Below are positions 36,655-45,215 of a stretch of DNA of 64,000 nt, one piece after another. The number at the start of each line of letters is the position of its first letter. Position 1 is the stretch's first letter. Both the position numbers and the translations under genes were made by a program. Under the pieces are notes generated by a model. That model did no database searches. It was given only the letters and a program-made list of their open reading frames with translations, and had not been told where the DNA came from. The stretch is from Pseudomonas saudimassiliensis (GTDB lineage Bacteria > Pseudomonadota > Gammaproteobacteria > Pseudomonadales > Pseudomonadaceae), in NCBI RefSeq assembly GCF_000939975.1, contig NZ_LK391969.1:1681953-1745952 (forward strand). The letters are read 5' to 3'.

Positions 36655-37232
36655 TAGAGTACTCCCTGCAGTTCCAGATGCTGATTCTTCAGAACCTCCG
36701 GTATAAATACCGTACCGTCACTCTGTACGGTGCCGGTCACGACTTTGTCGAGCGGCCCTTCCAGCTGTATTTCCACCGTCTCACCGGGCTTGTAACCTGA
36801 GGTTTCGGCGTGCAGATTGAGATCAACATAGAAACGTGAAGTATCGGATACCGGTGTCTGACTCTCACTGTAGGACCAGTAGATGCGATCGACGGATTTG
36901 TTTACTACGGTGTTGCCAACGATGAAGGCACCGGCGGTAGCTACGCCACCGCCCAGACTACCAATATGCACAGTACCGTCCGCCAGCAACGTATTCGAAC
37001 CCGCCGGGCAGCCGCAGGCAACGTAGTCACCGGCGCGCGCTGCCGGGCCCGCTGGCAGCACTACGGTTCTGGTGCCGACCGCCACAATGGGACCGATGCC
37101 TTTCTTACATTTGGGACAAGTCGCCTGATGTCCGACCGAGCTGGCCACCAGGCCATCGAACAGAATGCCGGGATTGCCTTCGATCACCGTGCCGCCGGTA
37201 GAGGTCTTGGAGCCTACGCCTATCTTGATCAT
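36654..37232 (-). CDS. PAAR-domain spike-tip protein with C-terminal extension
   Basis: A 192-residue protein. Residues 1-92 are a PAAR domain (MIKIGVGSKTSTGGTVIEGN, DGLVASSVGHQATCPKCKKG, GDYVACGCPAGSNTLLADG) with the cysteines and histidine that bind zinc at the spike tip. Residues about 93-192 form an extension (YVDLNLHAETSGYKPGETVEIQLEG) that looks like an Ig-like or beta-sandwich domain and may carry the effector. It starts the PAAR-Tae4-Tai4 operon, so it likely loads the amidase onto VgrG. No vgrG, tssBC or other T6SS structural gene is in the window. Start 37232 has AGGGA upstream. Confidence 0.88.
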   Translation of the reverse strand: MIKIGVGSKTSTGGTVIEGNPGILFDGLVASSVGHQATCPKCKKGIGPIVAVGTRTVVLPAGPAARAGDYVACGCPAGSNTLLADGTVHIGSLGGGVATAGAFIVGNTVVNKSVDRIYWSYSESQTPVSDTSRFYVDLNLHAETSGYKPGETVEIQLEGPLDKVVTGTVQSDGTVFIPEVLKNQHLELQGVL

Positions 37233-37427
37233 CGCCGTCCCTGTTTTCCTGATGAGCCCTATGGATTGAGGCAGCGATGATCCTAGCGAAGCATCGAGGC
37301 AGGTCAAGGTGCTTGCTGTCTGGATGAGAGGTGCATCACAGCACCGGCACATCAGTCATTACCCAAGGCCGCTGACACTCGATATGCTGGGTGCGATTCT
37401 TGCCATGACATGCTGCAGAGGTGCGCA

Positions 37428-37730
37428 ATGAACCCCATTTCCTACTGCCTGGCCGGTACCACGCTATTGATGCTCGCTGCGGGAGCGCAGGCAGCGACGA
37501 TGCGGTGCGACAATGGCCTGATTTCCACAGGCGACACCATTTTGATTGTCACGGAGAAATGCGGTGAGCCGGCGTCCCGCCAGGTGAATCATCCTGATGT
37601 GGATGCGGCCGGCCAGATCGTGCCGGGCGCGGCCACGGTTGAGCACTGGTTATACGGCCCAACCCGTGGCATGTCCTACCATCTGCGCTTTATCGATGGA
37701 CGACTGGTGCAGATTCGCAGTCAGCGGTAA
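37428..37730 (+). CDS. DUF2845 periplasmic protein
   Basis: A 100-residue precursor with a signal peptide (SYCLAGTTLLMLAAGAQA) and a small domain with MRCDNGLISTGDTILIVTEKCGEPAS and WLYGPTRGMSYHLRFIDGRLVQIRSQR, the pattern of DUF2845. Two cysteines could form a disulfide. Function unknown. GAGG lies upstream of the ATG at 37428. It is convergent with phoU and separated from it by 11 bases. Confidence 0.82.
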   Translation: MNPISYCLAGTTLLMLAAGAQAATMRCDNGLISTGDTILIVTEKCGEPASRQVNHPDVDAAGQIVPGAATVEHWLYGPTRGMSYHLRFIDGRLVQIRSQR

Positions 37731-37741
37731 CACTGCCGGGA

Positions 37742-38491
37742 TTACTCCTCGGCAGCGTTATCCTGGGGGGCGTTGCCCTCCACCTGTTCGGCCATCCGCT
37801 TGAGGCCGATATGCCGCACGTTGGTGCCCTCGACCATGTGGATCACGTGTTCGCCGACGTTGCGGGCGTGGTCGCCGACCCGTTCCAGCGAGCGCAGTAC
37901 CCAGAGTATGTTGAGTACCCGGCTGATGGAGCGTGGATCTTCCATCATGTAGGTGACCATTTCGCGCATGGCGGTCTTGTATTCCCGATCGACCACCTTG
38001 TCCTCCCGCGCCACTTCCAGCGCCTGCTGGCTGTCGTAACGGGCGAAGGAATCCAGCGATTGCTGGACCATCTTGTGCACGTGGTAGCCGATATGTCGGC
38101 ATTCCACGTAGCCACGGGGGGCCTGGCCTTCCTCGATCAATTGCAGCGCGCGGCGGGCAATCTTTGAGGCTTCGTCGCCGATGCGCTCCAGATCGACGAT
38201 GATCTTGCTGATGTTCACCACCAGGCGCAGGTCGCTGGCCGCCGGCTGGCGCCGGGCGAGGATACGCATGCACTCCTCGTCGATCTGGCGCTCCATCTCG
38301 TTGGTTACCCGGTCGTTCTCGCGCACCTGCTCGGCGAGCTTGCCATCGGCTTCGATCAGGGCGGTGACCGCATCGTAGACCTGCTTCTCCACCAGCCCGC
38401 CCATTTCCAGCAGGCGTGTGCGCAGCGACTCCAGCTCTTCGTTGAACTGTTGGGAAATATGCTGGGTAAAGCTCTCGATCTCTTTATTCAT
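37742..38491 (-). CDS. phoU: phosphate signalling protein PhoU
   Basis: A 249-residue cytoplasmic protein of two three-helix bundles, each with the metal-binding E/DxxxD pattern (IVDLERIGDEASKIARRAL and LRSLERVGDHARNVGEHVI). PhoU links the Pst transporter to PhoR, keeping the kinase inactive when phosphate is plentiful. The ATG at 38491 has GGGGAGAG upstream. It is the last gene of pstSCAB-phoU, 23 bases after pstB. Confidence 0.97.
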   Translation of the reverse strand: MNKEIESFTQHISQQFNEELESLRTRLLEMGGLVEKQVYDAVTALIEADGKLAEQVRENDRVTNEMERQIDEECMRILARRQPAASDLRLVVNISKIIVDLERIGDEASKIARRALQLIEEGQAPRGYVECRHIGYHVHKMVQQSLDSFARYDSQQALEVAREDKVVDREYKTAMREMVTYMMEDPRSISRVLNILWVLRSLERVGDHARNVGEHVIHMVEGTNVRHIGLKRMAEQVEGNAPQDNAAEE

Positions 38492-38514
38492 GGCGACTCT
38501 CCCCAATGCCCTGC

Positions 38515-39348
38515 TTAGCCGTAGCGGCCGGTAATGTAGTCTTCGGTCTGTTTCTTCGTCGGGTTGGTGAACAGGGTGTTGGTATCACCGTATTCCACCA
38601 GCTCGCCCATGTACATAAACGCCGTGTAATCGGAGACCCGCGCGGCCTGTTGCATGTTGTGGGTAACAATGACAATGGTGAATTTCTTTTTCAGCTCGTT
38701 GATCAGCTCTTCGATCTTCAGCGTCGAGATCGGGTCCAGCGCCGAGGCCGGTTCGTCCAGCAGCAATACTTCCGGCTCCACGGCAATGGTCCGGGCGATC
38801 ACTAGGCGCTGCTGCTGACCGCCGGACAGGCCCAGGGCCGATTCATGCAGGCGGTCCTTGACCTCGTCCCACAGCGCCGCGCCCTTGAGCGCCCACTCGA
38901 CCACTTCATCCAGGGTACGCTTGCTGTTGACGCCCTGGATACGCAGGCCGTAAGCCACGTTTTCGTAGATCGACTTGGGGAAGGGGTTGGGCTTCTGGAA
39001 CACCATGCCGACCCGGCGGCGCAGGTTGGACACATTCACGCCCTTGGCGTAGATGTCCTTGCCATCCAGCAAGATCTGGCCATCGACCCGGCAACCATCG
39101 ACCAGGTCGTTCATCCGGTTGAAGCAGCGCAGCAGGGTCGACTTGCCGCAACCGGAAGGGCCGATGAAGGCCGTGACCCGGTTGCGCGGGATCTGGATGT
39201 TGACATCAAACAGTGCCTGCTTGCTGCCGTAGAACAGGCTCAGGCCGGGCACATCGAGGGCGACGGTTTCCTGATCCATGCTCAGCGCCTGGTGCGAGCG
39301 CCCCAGGGCGCTCATATCCATTGCATGGGTTTTGCTGCTATTGGACAT
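38515..39348 (-). CDS. pstB: phosphate ABC transporter ATPase PstB
   Basis: A 277-residue ATPase powering high-affinity phosphate import. Walker A is GPSGCGKST, the ABC signature LSGGQQQRL, Walker [14 protein letters not shown] and the switch histidine VTHNM. The N-terminal 28 residues before [13 protein letters not shown] are extra relative to E. coli but usual in pseudomonads. It couples to PstA and PstC. Confidence 0.98.
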   Translation of the reverse strand: MSNSSKTHAMDMSALGRSHQALSMDQETVALDVPGLSLFYGSKQALFDVNIQIPRNRVTAFIGPSGCGKSTLLRCFNRMNDLVDGCRVDGQILLDGKDIYAKGVNVSNLRRRVGMVFQKPNPFPKSIYENVAYGLRIQGVNSKRTLDEVVEWALKGAALWDEVKDRLHESALGLSGGQQQRLVIARTIAVEPEVLLLDEPASALDPISTLKIEELINELKKKFTIVIVTHNMQQAARVSDYTAFMYMGELVEYGDTNTLFTNPTKKQTEDYITGRYG

Positions 39349-39381
39349 AATTCGGTATCCGCGTCGTATAGAGTGAGATGA

Positions 39382-41052
39382 TCAGTTTTCCAGCGCCTTG
39401 TACTTTTCCCGGAGGTGGTTGCGGATCGCCACGGCCGAGAAGTTCAGCAATGCGATCACCGCGACCAGCAACAGTGCCGTGGCGTAGACCAGCGGCCGTG
39501 CGGCCTCGACGTTGGGGCTCTGGAAGCCGACGTCGAAAATATGGAAGCCCAGGTGCATGAACTTCTGGTCCAGGTGCAGGTAAGGATAGTTGCCATTGAC
39601 CGCCAGCGATGGCGCCAGCTTGACCACCCCTACCAGCATCAGCGGCGCCACTTCACCGGCGGCCCGGGCTACCGCCAGGATCAGACCGGTCATCATCGCC
39701 GGGCTGGACATGGGCAGGATGATTTTCCACAGCGTCTCCGACTTCGTCGCACCCAACGCCAGGGAGCCTTCGCGCAGGGAGCGGGGAATCCGCGTCAGAC
39801 CTTCCTCGGTGGACACGATCACCACCGGCACGGTGAGCAGCGCCAGGGTCAGCGACGCCCACAGCATGCCGCCGGTACCGAAGGTCGGAGTCGGCAACGC
39901 CTCGGGGAAGAACAGCGAGTCGATGCTGCCGCCGAGGAAGTAGATGAAGAAGCCCAGACCGAATACCCCGTAAACGATCGAGGGTACCCCGGCCAGGTTG
40001 TTCACCGCGATGCGAATGATGCGGGTGACCAGGCCCTGCTTGGCGTATTCACGCAGATAGACCGCCGCCAGCACGCCGAAGGGCGTGACCACCACCGACA
40101 TGATCAACACCATCAGCACGGTACCGAAGATGGCCGGGAACACGCCGCCCTCGGTGTTGGCCTCACGGGGCTCGTCACTGACGAACTCCCACAGCTTGGC
40201 GAAGTAATGGCCAGTCTTGTCCAGGGTGGACATGGCGTTGGGCTGGATGACCCGCACGACCTTGCTGAGGTTGATTTCCTTCTCGCGGCCGTCGGGCACC
40301 CGCATGGTCAGGCTGTCGCGACTGAACTCTTGATACAGCGCCGTGAGGTTACCCTCCAGCGCGGCATATTCGTTGTTCAGCGCGGTGCGCTCGGCGTCCA
40401 GTTCGGCCTGCCGCTCGGGGGTCAGTTCGTTGTTCAGTTCATAGCCGCGCTCGCGCAGACGCACCCGCTCCAGGCCCGCGTTGATGCGGCCGATATCGGA
40501 CTTTTCCAGCTGCTGGATGTCATCGTAGATGGCCAGAGCGCGATCCACCGCCTGCTCCAGCGCCGGCCAGGCGTCGGCGCCGGTGGCGATGACCTCGCCG
40601 TTCTGCCGCACATCATTCAGGTAGCCATAGAAGTTGCCCCACTCGCGCCGCTCGATGACGACGACCTCTTCCGGCGTGCGGATGTCTTCCATCCAGTCAC
40701 CGACTACCCAGCGAAAGTCCGCGCCGTACAGGTCGCGGTTACCGACCTTGATCAGCTGGCGCTCCATGAAGCCATCGCTCTCCGGGTCCACCGGCATGCC
40801 GGCACTGGCCAGCCGGGCCGCGGACACCTCTTCGCGGGTGTTGACCTCGCCGAGGATAACCAGGGCCTCCTGCCCCGGCATGCGGTATTGGGCCTCGATC
40901 ACGTCCGCCGGCCAGAAGTGGCTCAGCCCGCGTACGGCGATCAGGATCAGCAACCCCAGGGTCATGACCACGGCAATGGCAACCGCGCCGGCGTTCATCC
41001 AGATCCACGGGCTACCGCTTTTGCACCAGGCTTTGAAAGTATCTTGTTTCAC
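39382..41052 (-). CDS. pstA: phosphate ABC transporter permease PstA (long form)
   Basis: A 556-residue membrane protein, nearly twice the E. coli length. An N-terminal helix (IWMNAGAVAIAVVMTLGLLILIAV) is followed by about 230 mostly polar residues with coiled-coil character (EQAVDRALAIYDDIQQLEK, AELDAERTALNNEYAALEGN), probably periplasmic. The standard permease domain is at the C-terminus (GIAVYLREYAK-like, NNLAGVPSIVYGVFGLGFF, TEEGLTRIPRSLREGSLALGATKSETL as the coupling loop). The long form is known in Pseudomonas. The role of the added domain is unclear. Confidence 0.95.
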   Translation of the reverse strand: MKQDTFKAWCKSGSPWIWMNAGAVAIAVVMTLGLLILIAVRGLSHFWPADVIEAQYRMPGQEALVILGEVNTREEVSAARLASAGMPVDPESDGFMERQLIKVGNRDLYGADFRWVVGDWMEDIRTPEEVVVIERREWGNFYGYLNDVRQNGEVIATGADAWPALEQAVDRALAIYDDIQQLEKSDIGRINAGLERVRLRERGYELNNELTPERQAELDAERTALNNEYAALEGNLTALYQEFSRDSLTMRVPDGREKEINLSKVVRVIQPNAMSTLDKTGHYFAKLWEFVSDEPREANTEGGVFPAIFGTVLMVLIMSVVVTPFGVLAAVYLREYAKQGLVTRIIRIAVNNLAGVPSIVYGVFGLGFFIYFLGGSIDSLFFPEALPTPTFGTGGMLWASLTLALLTVPVVIVSTEEGLTRIPRSLREGSLALGATKSETLWKIILPMSSPAMMTGLILAVARAAGEVAPLMLVGVVKLAPSLAVNGNYPYLHLDQKFMHLGFHIFDVGFQSPNVEAARPLVYATALLLVAVIALLNFSAVAIRNHLREKYKALEN

Positions 41053-41079
41053 AATGTCGATTCCTGTTGTCCGTGGGCC

Positions 41080-43356
41080 TTAGAGCGACGCATATTTCTT
41101 GCGCAGGCGCTGACGGATCAGTTCGGCCAGGGTGTTCATCACGAAGGTGAAGCTCAGCAGTACCAGCGCCGCCAGGAACAGCACGCGATAGTGGGTGCTG
41201 CCCACCTCGGACTCGGGCATTTCCACGGCGATGTTGGCTGACAGCGTGCGCATGCCTTCGAAGATGTTCATATCCATGATCGCGGTGTTGCCGGTGGCCA
41301 TCAGCACGATCATGGTCTCGCCAACGGCGCGGCCCATGCCGATCATCACCGCCGAGAAGATCCCCGGGCTGGCAGTCAGGATGACCACCCGGCTCATGGT
41401 CTGCCAAGGCGTGGCGCCCAGCGCCAGCGAGCCCTGGGTCAGGTGCCGCGGCACGCTGAAGACCGCATCCTCGGCAATCGAGTAGATGGTCGGGATCACC
41501 GCAAAGCCCATCGCCAAGCCCACTACCAGGGCGTTGCGCTGGTCGAAGTCGATGCCCAGGTCATGGGTCAGGTACATGCGCATGTCACCGCCGAAGAACC
41601 AGGCTTCCAGGTAGATGCTCATCTCGAAGCTGAACCAGCCGATGAGCAGCAGCACGGGCACCAGCAGCAGCGCTTCCCAGCCGTCGGGCACCATGAAGCG
41701 CACCTTCTCCGGCATCTTGCTCCAGGCAAAGGCGAAGCCCAGGAAGGCGATCGGCGTCAGGATCAGCAGGCTGACCACGCCCGGCAGGTTGGTCTCCAGC
41801 AACGGCGCCAGCCACAGCCCGGCGAGAAAGCCCAGGATCACCGTCGGCAGGGCCTCCATCAGCTCGATGATCGGCTTGACCTTGCGGCGCATGGCCGGGG
41901 CCATGAAGTAGGCGGTGTAGACCGCCGCGGCAATCGCCAGCGGGGTCGCCAGGATCATCGCGTAGAAGGCGGCTTTGAGCGTGCCGAAGGTCAAGGGCGC
42001 GAGGCTCAGCTTGGGCTCGAACTCACTGCTGCCGGAGCTGGATTGCCAGACGTAATCGGGTTCGGGATAACTCTCGTACCAGACCTTGCCCCACAGCGCC
42101 GACCAGGAAATCTCCGGGTGCGGGTTGTCCACATCCCAGACGCTGATCTGGCCATCGGCGTGCTCCACCAGCAGATCCGCGGCGCGCGGCCCGATGCCGT
42201 AGGCGGCCACCGGCTGCTCGTCCACCGGATGGACCATCAGGTTCTGGTGGGCGGTGGTGTTGTAGAAGCCCAACTGGCCGGTCTCGTCCGCCGCCAGGAA
42301 TACCTTGCGGCGCTCCTCGCCCTGGATATGGGTGATAGCGTTGCCGCGCTGCTCATCAAAGGTCCGCACCTGGGTCAGCTTGGCGGTGCCTTCACCGCGC
42401 ACCATGAACCACTGGGCCAGGTTGCCCTGATTGTCACCAATCAACAGCGAGATGCCACCGAGCAACAGGTTGGCGGAGGTGACCTTGCGATCGGCACCTT
42501 CGACCACCGGATAACGCGCCAGCAGGCTGGCGTCCTGGCGCAGCGCGTAGACGTTGACGTACTGGTCGCCATTGAACACATACATCCACTGCAGCAGCGG
42601 ATCGACCAGCACCTTCTGGATATCGCCACTCACCGGCGCAATCGGGATCTGCCGCTGCTCGACAGTCACCTCACCGGTCATCAGGTTCTCGCGGGTGCTG
42701 ACGCGGGTATAGACCAGCTCACGGTCGATACTGCCGACCAGCACCATGTTGTCGCCACTGAGGCGCATGGTCACGCTGTCCAGCGCCCGGCCCTGCTCGT
42801 CCAGGGTCAGCGGCTCGCTGCCATAGGGGAACACCAGCGAGGGCGTGATCAGCCGACGGTCGTCGGGGTAGGAGACGCGATAATCATGCCGGCCAATGAT
42901 GACCTGGCCGTTGCTCAGGCCCGCCACAAACTGCCGGGAGGTGGGGCTTTCCACATTGAAACTGGTGATCTGCACACCGGCCGGGATCGGCAACTGCTGC
43001 TCGCTGATCAGCGAACCATCGGCGGTATGGAAGAAGGCCAACTGGCCGCTATCGGCCAGACGCACGCCCACTTCGGCCTGCTCCTCCATGGCCAGCAACA
43101 GCGGCGCGCCGCTCTCCTGCGCCCACGCCGGCTGGTACCGCGCGCGCTCTTCCAGGCTGGCCCCGCTGAACAGCGGCAGCACCTCGGACAGCAGGTAGAG
43201 GAAGATCAGCAAGATGGCAGCAATCACGCCCAGGCCACCGACCGCCACGTACCAGCGGGTGAAGTGATCCTTGAAGTGACGAACCTTGCGGTGGCGTTGC
43301 ATCGCCTTGGTATCGTAGTCGACGCGGGTATCTTGGGGTGATGGTTGCATGTTCAT
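41080..43356 (-). CDS. pstC: phosphate ABC transporter permease PstC (long form)
   Basis: A 758-residue permease, more than twice the E. coli length. After the first helix (GGLGVIAAILLIFLYLLSEVLPLF) comes about 400 residues of predominantly beta sequence with repeated ADTGQLGFYNTT / HADGQISVWDVDNP-like units, suggestive of a periplasmic beta-propeller. The C-terminal membrane domain contains IELMEALPTVILGFLAGLW and the coupling loop FSVPRHLTQGSLALGATPWQTM. It pairs with PstA and PstB, 27 bases upstream of pstA on the transcript. Confidence 0.95.
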   Translation of the reverse strand: MNMQPSPQDTRVDYDTKAMQRHRKVRHFKDHFTRWYVAVGGLGVIAAILLIFLYLLSEVLPLFSGASLEERARYQPAWAQESGAPLLLAMEEQAEVGVRLADSGQLAFFHTADGSLISEQQLPIPAGVQITSFNVESPTSRQFVAGLSNGQVIIGRHDYRVSYPDDRRLITPSLVFPYGSEPLTLDEQGRALDSVTMRLSGDNMVLVGSIDRELVYTRVSTRENLMTGEVTVEQRQIPIAPVSGDIQKVLVDPLLQWMYVFNGDQYVNVYALRQDASLLARYPVVEGADRKVTSANLLLGGISLLIGDNQGNLAQWFMVRGEGTAKLTQVRTFDEQRGNAITHIQGEERRKVFLAADETGQLGFYNTTAHQNLMVHPVDEQPVAAYGIGPRAADLLVEHADGQISVWDVDNPHPEISWSALWGKVWYESYPEPDYVWQSSSGSSEFEPKLSLAPLTFGTLKAAFYAMILATPLAIAAAVYTAYFMAPAMRRKVKPIIELMEALPTVILGFLAGLWLAPLLETNLPGVVSLLILTPIAFLGFAFAWSKMPEKVRFMVPDGWEALLLVPVLLLIGWFSFEMSIYLEAWFFGGDMRMYLTHDLGIDFDQRNALVVGLAMGFAVIPTIYSIAEDAVFSVPRHLTQGSLALGATPWQTMSRVVILTASPGIFSAVMIGMGRAVGETMIVLMATGNTAIMDMNIFEGMRTLSANIAVEMPESEVGSTHYRVLFLAALVLLSFTFVMNTLAELIRQRLRKKYASL

Positions 43357-43406
43357 GGCGCCACCCTACAGGGCATATATGACAGAATAATTACAGCGAG
43401 AAGGCG

Positions 43407-43437
43407 AAAAAGGGCTGTGCGCGTGGCACAACCCTTT
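43407..43437 (-). terminator. intercistronic terminator between pstS and pstC
   Basis: On the reverse strand, AAAGGGTTGTGC / GCACAGCCCTTTTT forms a stem with a CACGC loop and ends in a T-run, about 35 bases after the pstS stop. Partial termination here would give much more PstS than transporter, as is common for binding-protein genes. Confidence 0.85.
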
Positions 43438-43470
43438 CCCTTGGGCATCCTGCCCTCAGCGATCCATCGC

Positions 43471-44442
43471 TTACATGCCCAGCTCTTCGTAGACCTTGTC
43501 TACAACACGCTTGGGCATCGGCACGTAGCCGTCCTTGAAGACTACTTCCTGGCCTTCCTTCGACAGCATCAGCTTGACGAATTCACGCTCCAGGGGAGCC
43601 AGTTCCTTGTTCGGCGCCTTGTTCACATACACGTAGAGGAAACGCGCCAGCGGGTACTCGCCGGACACTGCGTTCTCGGGAGTGGCATCGATATACTCGG
43701 AGCCTTCCTCGGCGGCCAGCGGCACGGTGCGCACACTGGAAGTACGATAGCCGATACCGGAGTAGCCGATGGCGTTCAGCGACTGGCTGATGGACTGCAC
43801 CACAGAAGCGGAACCGGGCTGCTCGTTCACGCCGCTCTTGAAGTCACCCTTGCACAGGGCCTGCTCCTTGAAGTAACCGTAGGTGCCGGATACCGAGTTG
43901 CGACCGTACAGCTGGATGTCGCGGTTTTCCCACTGGCCATCCAGGCCAGCCTGGCCCCAGGTGGTGATATCGCTGTCATGACCGCACAGGCGAGTAGAGG
44001 AGAACACGGCGTCCAGCTGGGCCATGGTCAGACCCTTGATGGGGTTGTCCTTGTGCGCGAATACCGCCAGGGCGTCGATGGCGACCGGGATCTCGACCGG
44101 CTTGTAGCCATACTTCTCCTCGAACGCCTGCAGCTCGCTGTCCTTCATCTTGCGGCTCATCGGCGCCAGGCTGGAGGTTCCTTCGGTCAGGGCGGGCGGC
44201 GCAGTGGAAGAACCGGCGGCCTGGATCTGCACGTTGACGTTCGGATAGTGGCGTTTGAACTCTTCGGCCCACAGGGTCATCATGTTGGCCAGCGAGTCGG
44301 AACCGACACTGGACAGGTTGCCGGACACGCCACCGACGCGCTCGTAGGCTTTCAGGTCTGCATCAACGTTGGCAAAGCTGGTGCCTGCGGCCATCCCGGC
44401 GGCGGCAACAGCGATAGCGGCGCACAGTCGCTTCATTTTCAT
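43471..44442 (-). CDS. pstS: phosphate-binding periplasmic protein PstS
   Basis: A 323-residue precursor with a signal peptide ([24 protein letters not shown]). The mature protein has [52 protein letters not shown] and [17 protein letters not shown], typical of the long Pseudomonas PstS/DING-related group. It captures phosphate for PstCAB. The ATG at 44442 has AGGAG upstream, and the frame is open further upstream without coding character. It leads the operon from a Pho-box promoter. Confidence 0.96.
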   Translation of the reverse strand: MKMKRLCAAIAVAAAGMAAGTSFANVDADLKAYERVGGVSGNLSSVGSDSLANMMTLWAEEFKRHYPNVNVQIQAAGSSTAPPALTEGTSSLAPMSRKMKDSELQAFEEKYGYKPVEIPVAIDALAVFAHKDNPIKGLTMAQLDAVFSSTRLCGHDSDITTWGQAGLDGQWENRDIQLYGRNSVSGTYGYFKEQALCKGDFKSGVNEQPGSASVVQSISQSLNAIGYSGIGYRTSSVRTVPLAAEEGSEYIDATPENAVSGEYPLARFLYVYVNKAPNKELAPLEREFVKLMLSKEGQEVVFKDGYVPMPKRVVDKVYEELGM

Positions 44443-44774
44443 GTCTTTCTCCTGGTGAGGTAGTGTTTGCAACACGCGACTCAGTATCGGGAGCCGATGT
44501 GACAACTCTATGCCCGGATTATGACAATTGGATGAAAAAGCGCTGGCACAGTGCCGGCCGCCCTGGTTACCCGTCGCCCCTGCCCCCATATCACCGCCCC
44601 GGACCGCTTTTCAGCCGCCCCGCCATTGAGCGCCCCCGCGCAATCCCTTAAGATACGCGGCTTGGGATTGTCAACAATCATCATCGTCGTTTATCCAGGG
44701 GGTTAATCCCGGATGCAGCGAACTGCATCTTTTCGTGGCCCCTGCCAAACAACAACTACAACATCGAGTAGTCC
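44443..44774. other. 332-base gap: pstS promoter and structured thioesterase leader
   Basis: The left half holds the pstS leader with its Pho box (44499-44527). The right half, on the plus strand, holds a GATTGT-CA-ACAATC hairpin, a GGG-GTTAA-TCCC mini-hairpin, and GATGCAG-CGAA-CTGCATC followed by TTTT (44712-44733), upstream of the thioesterase gene. No coding sequence was recognised. Confidence 0.6.
44483..44527 (-). promoter_or_regulatory. three-repeat Pho box and -10 of pstS
   Basis: Reading the reverse strand, TTGTCAT, CGGGCAT and TTGTCAC repeat every 11 bases with four-base spacers (44527 down to 44499). GATACT (44488-44483) lies exactly 10 bases beyond the last repeat, the expected distance to the -10 element. 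This predicts strong PhoB activation of pstSCAB-phoU. Confidence 0.85.
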
Positions 44775-45167
44775 ATGCAAGACCTAGATCAAGACCCGGT
44801 GCCAAGGGGGGAATTGGCACTCAAAATCACCGCATTGCCCCGCGACTGCAACAGCTTCGGCGACATCTACGGCGGCTGGCTGGTTGGCCAGATGGATATG
44901 GCCGGCACCAGCACGGCCTCACGCATCGCCCGCGGCCGGGTCGCTACCGTGGCCATTGATCGCATGGGTTTCATGGTGCCGGTACCGGTGGGGGCGCAAC
45001 TGGCCTTTCACTGCCAGGTGGAAGACATCGGCCGCAGCTCGATTACCGTGCTGGTAGAAGTGTGGAGTGACGATCACACCCACGAGGAAAGCCGCAAGGT
45101 GACCGAAGCGACCTTCGTCTTCGTGGCGATCGACGATCGCGGTCGGACCCGGGTTATTCCGTCCTGA
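44775..45167 (+). CDS. acyl-CoA thioesterase (YciA-like hot-dog protein)
   Basis: A 130-residue single hot-dog domain thioesterase. DCNSFGDIYGGWLVGQMDMAG is the YciA-type active-site segment, and VATVAIDRMGFMVPVPVGAQLAFHCQVEDIG follows. Such enzymes hydrolyse short to long acyl-CoA thioesters in the cytosol, often as hexamers. There is little Shine-Dalgarno signal before the ATG. It may be the first gene after a structured leader. Confidence 0.9.
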   Translation: MQDLDQDPVPRGELALKITALPRDCNSFGDIYGGWLVGQMDMAGTSTASRIARGRVATVAIDRMGFMVPVPVGAQLAFHCQVEDIGRSSITVLVEVWSDDHTHEESRKVTEATFVFVAIDDRGRTRVIPS

Positions 45168-45168
45168 G

Positions 45169-45207
45169 CCGCAGGAGCTGACGCACGGGGTGCGGCAGCT
45201 CCTGGCT
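45169..45207. terminator. hairpin between convergent genes
   Basis: AGGAGCTG-A-CGCA / TGCG-G-CAGCTCCT forms a long stem with a CGGGG-type loop in the gap between the thioesterase and hot-dog genes. There is no T-run, so termination is inferred from position. Confidence 0.5.
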
Positions 45208-45215
45208 TGCGCTTA

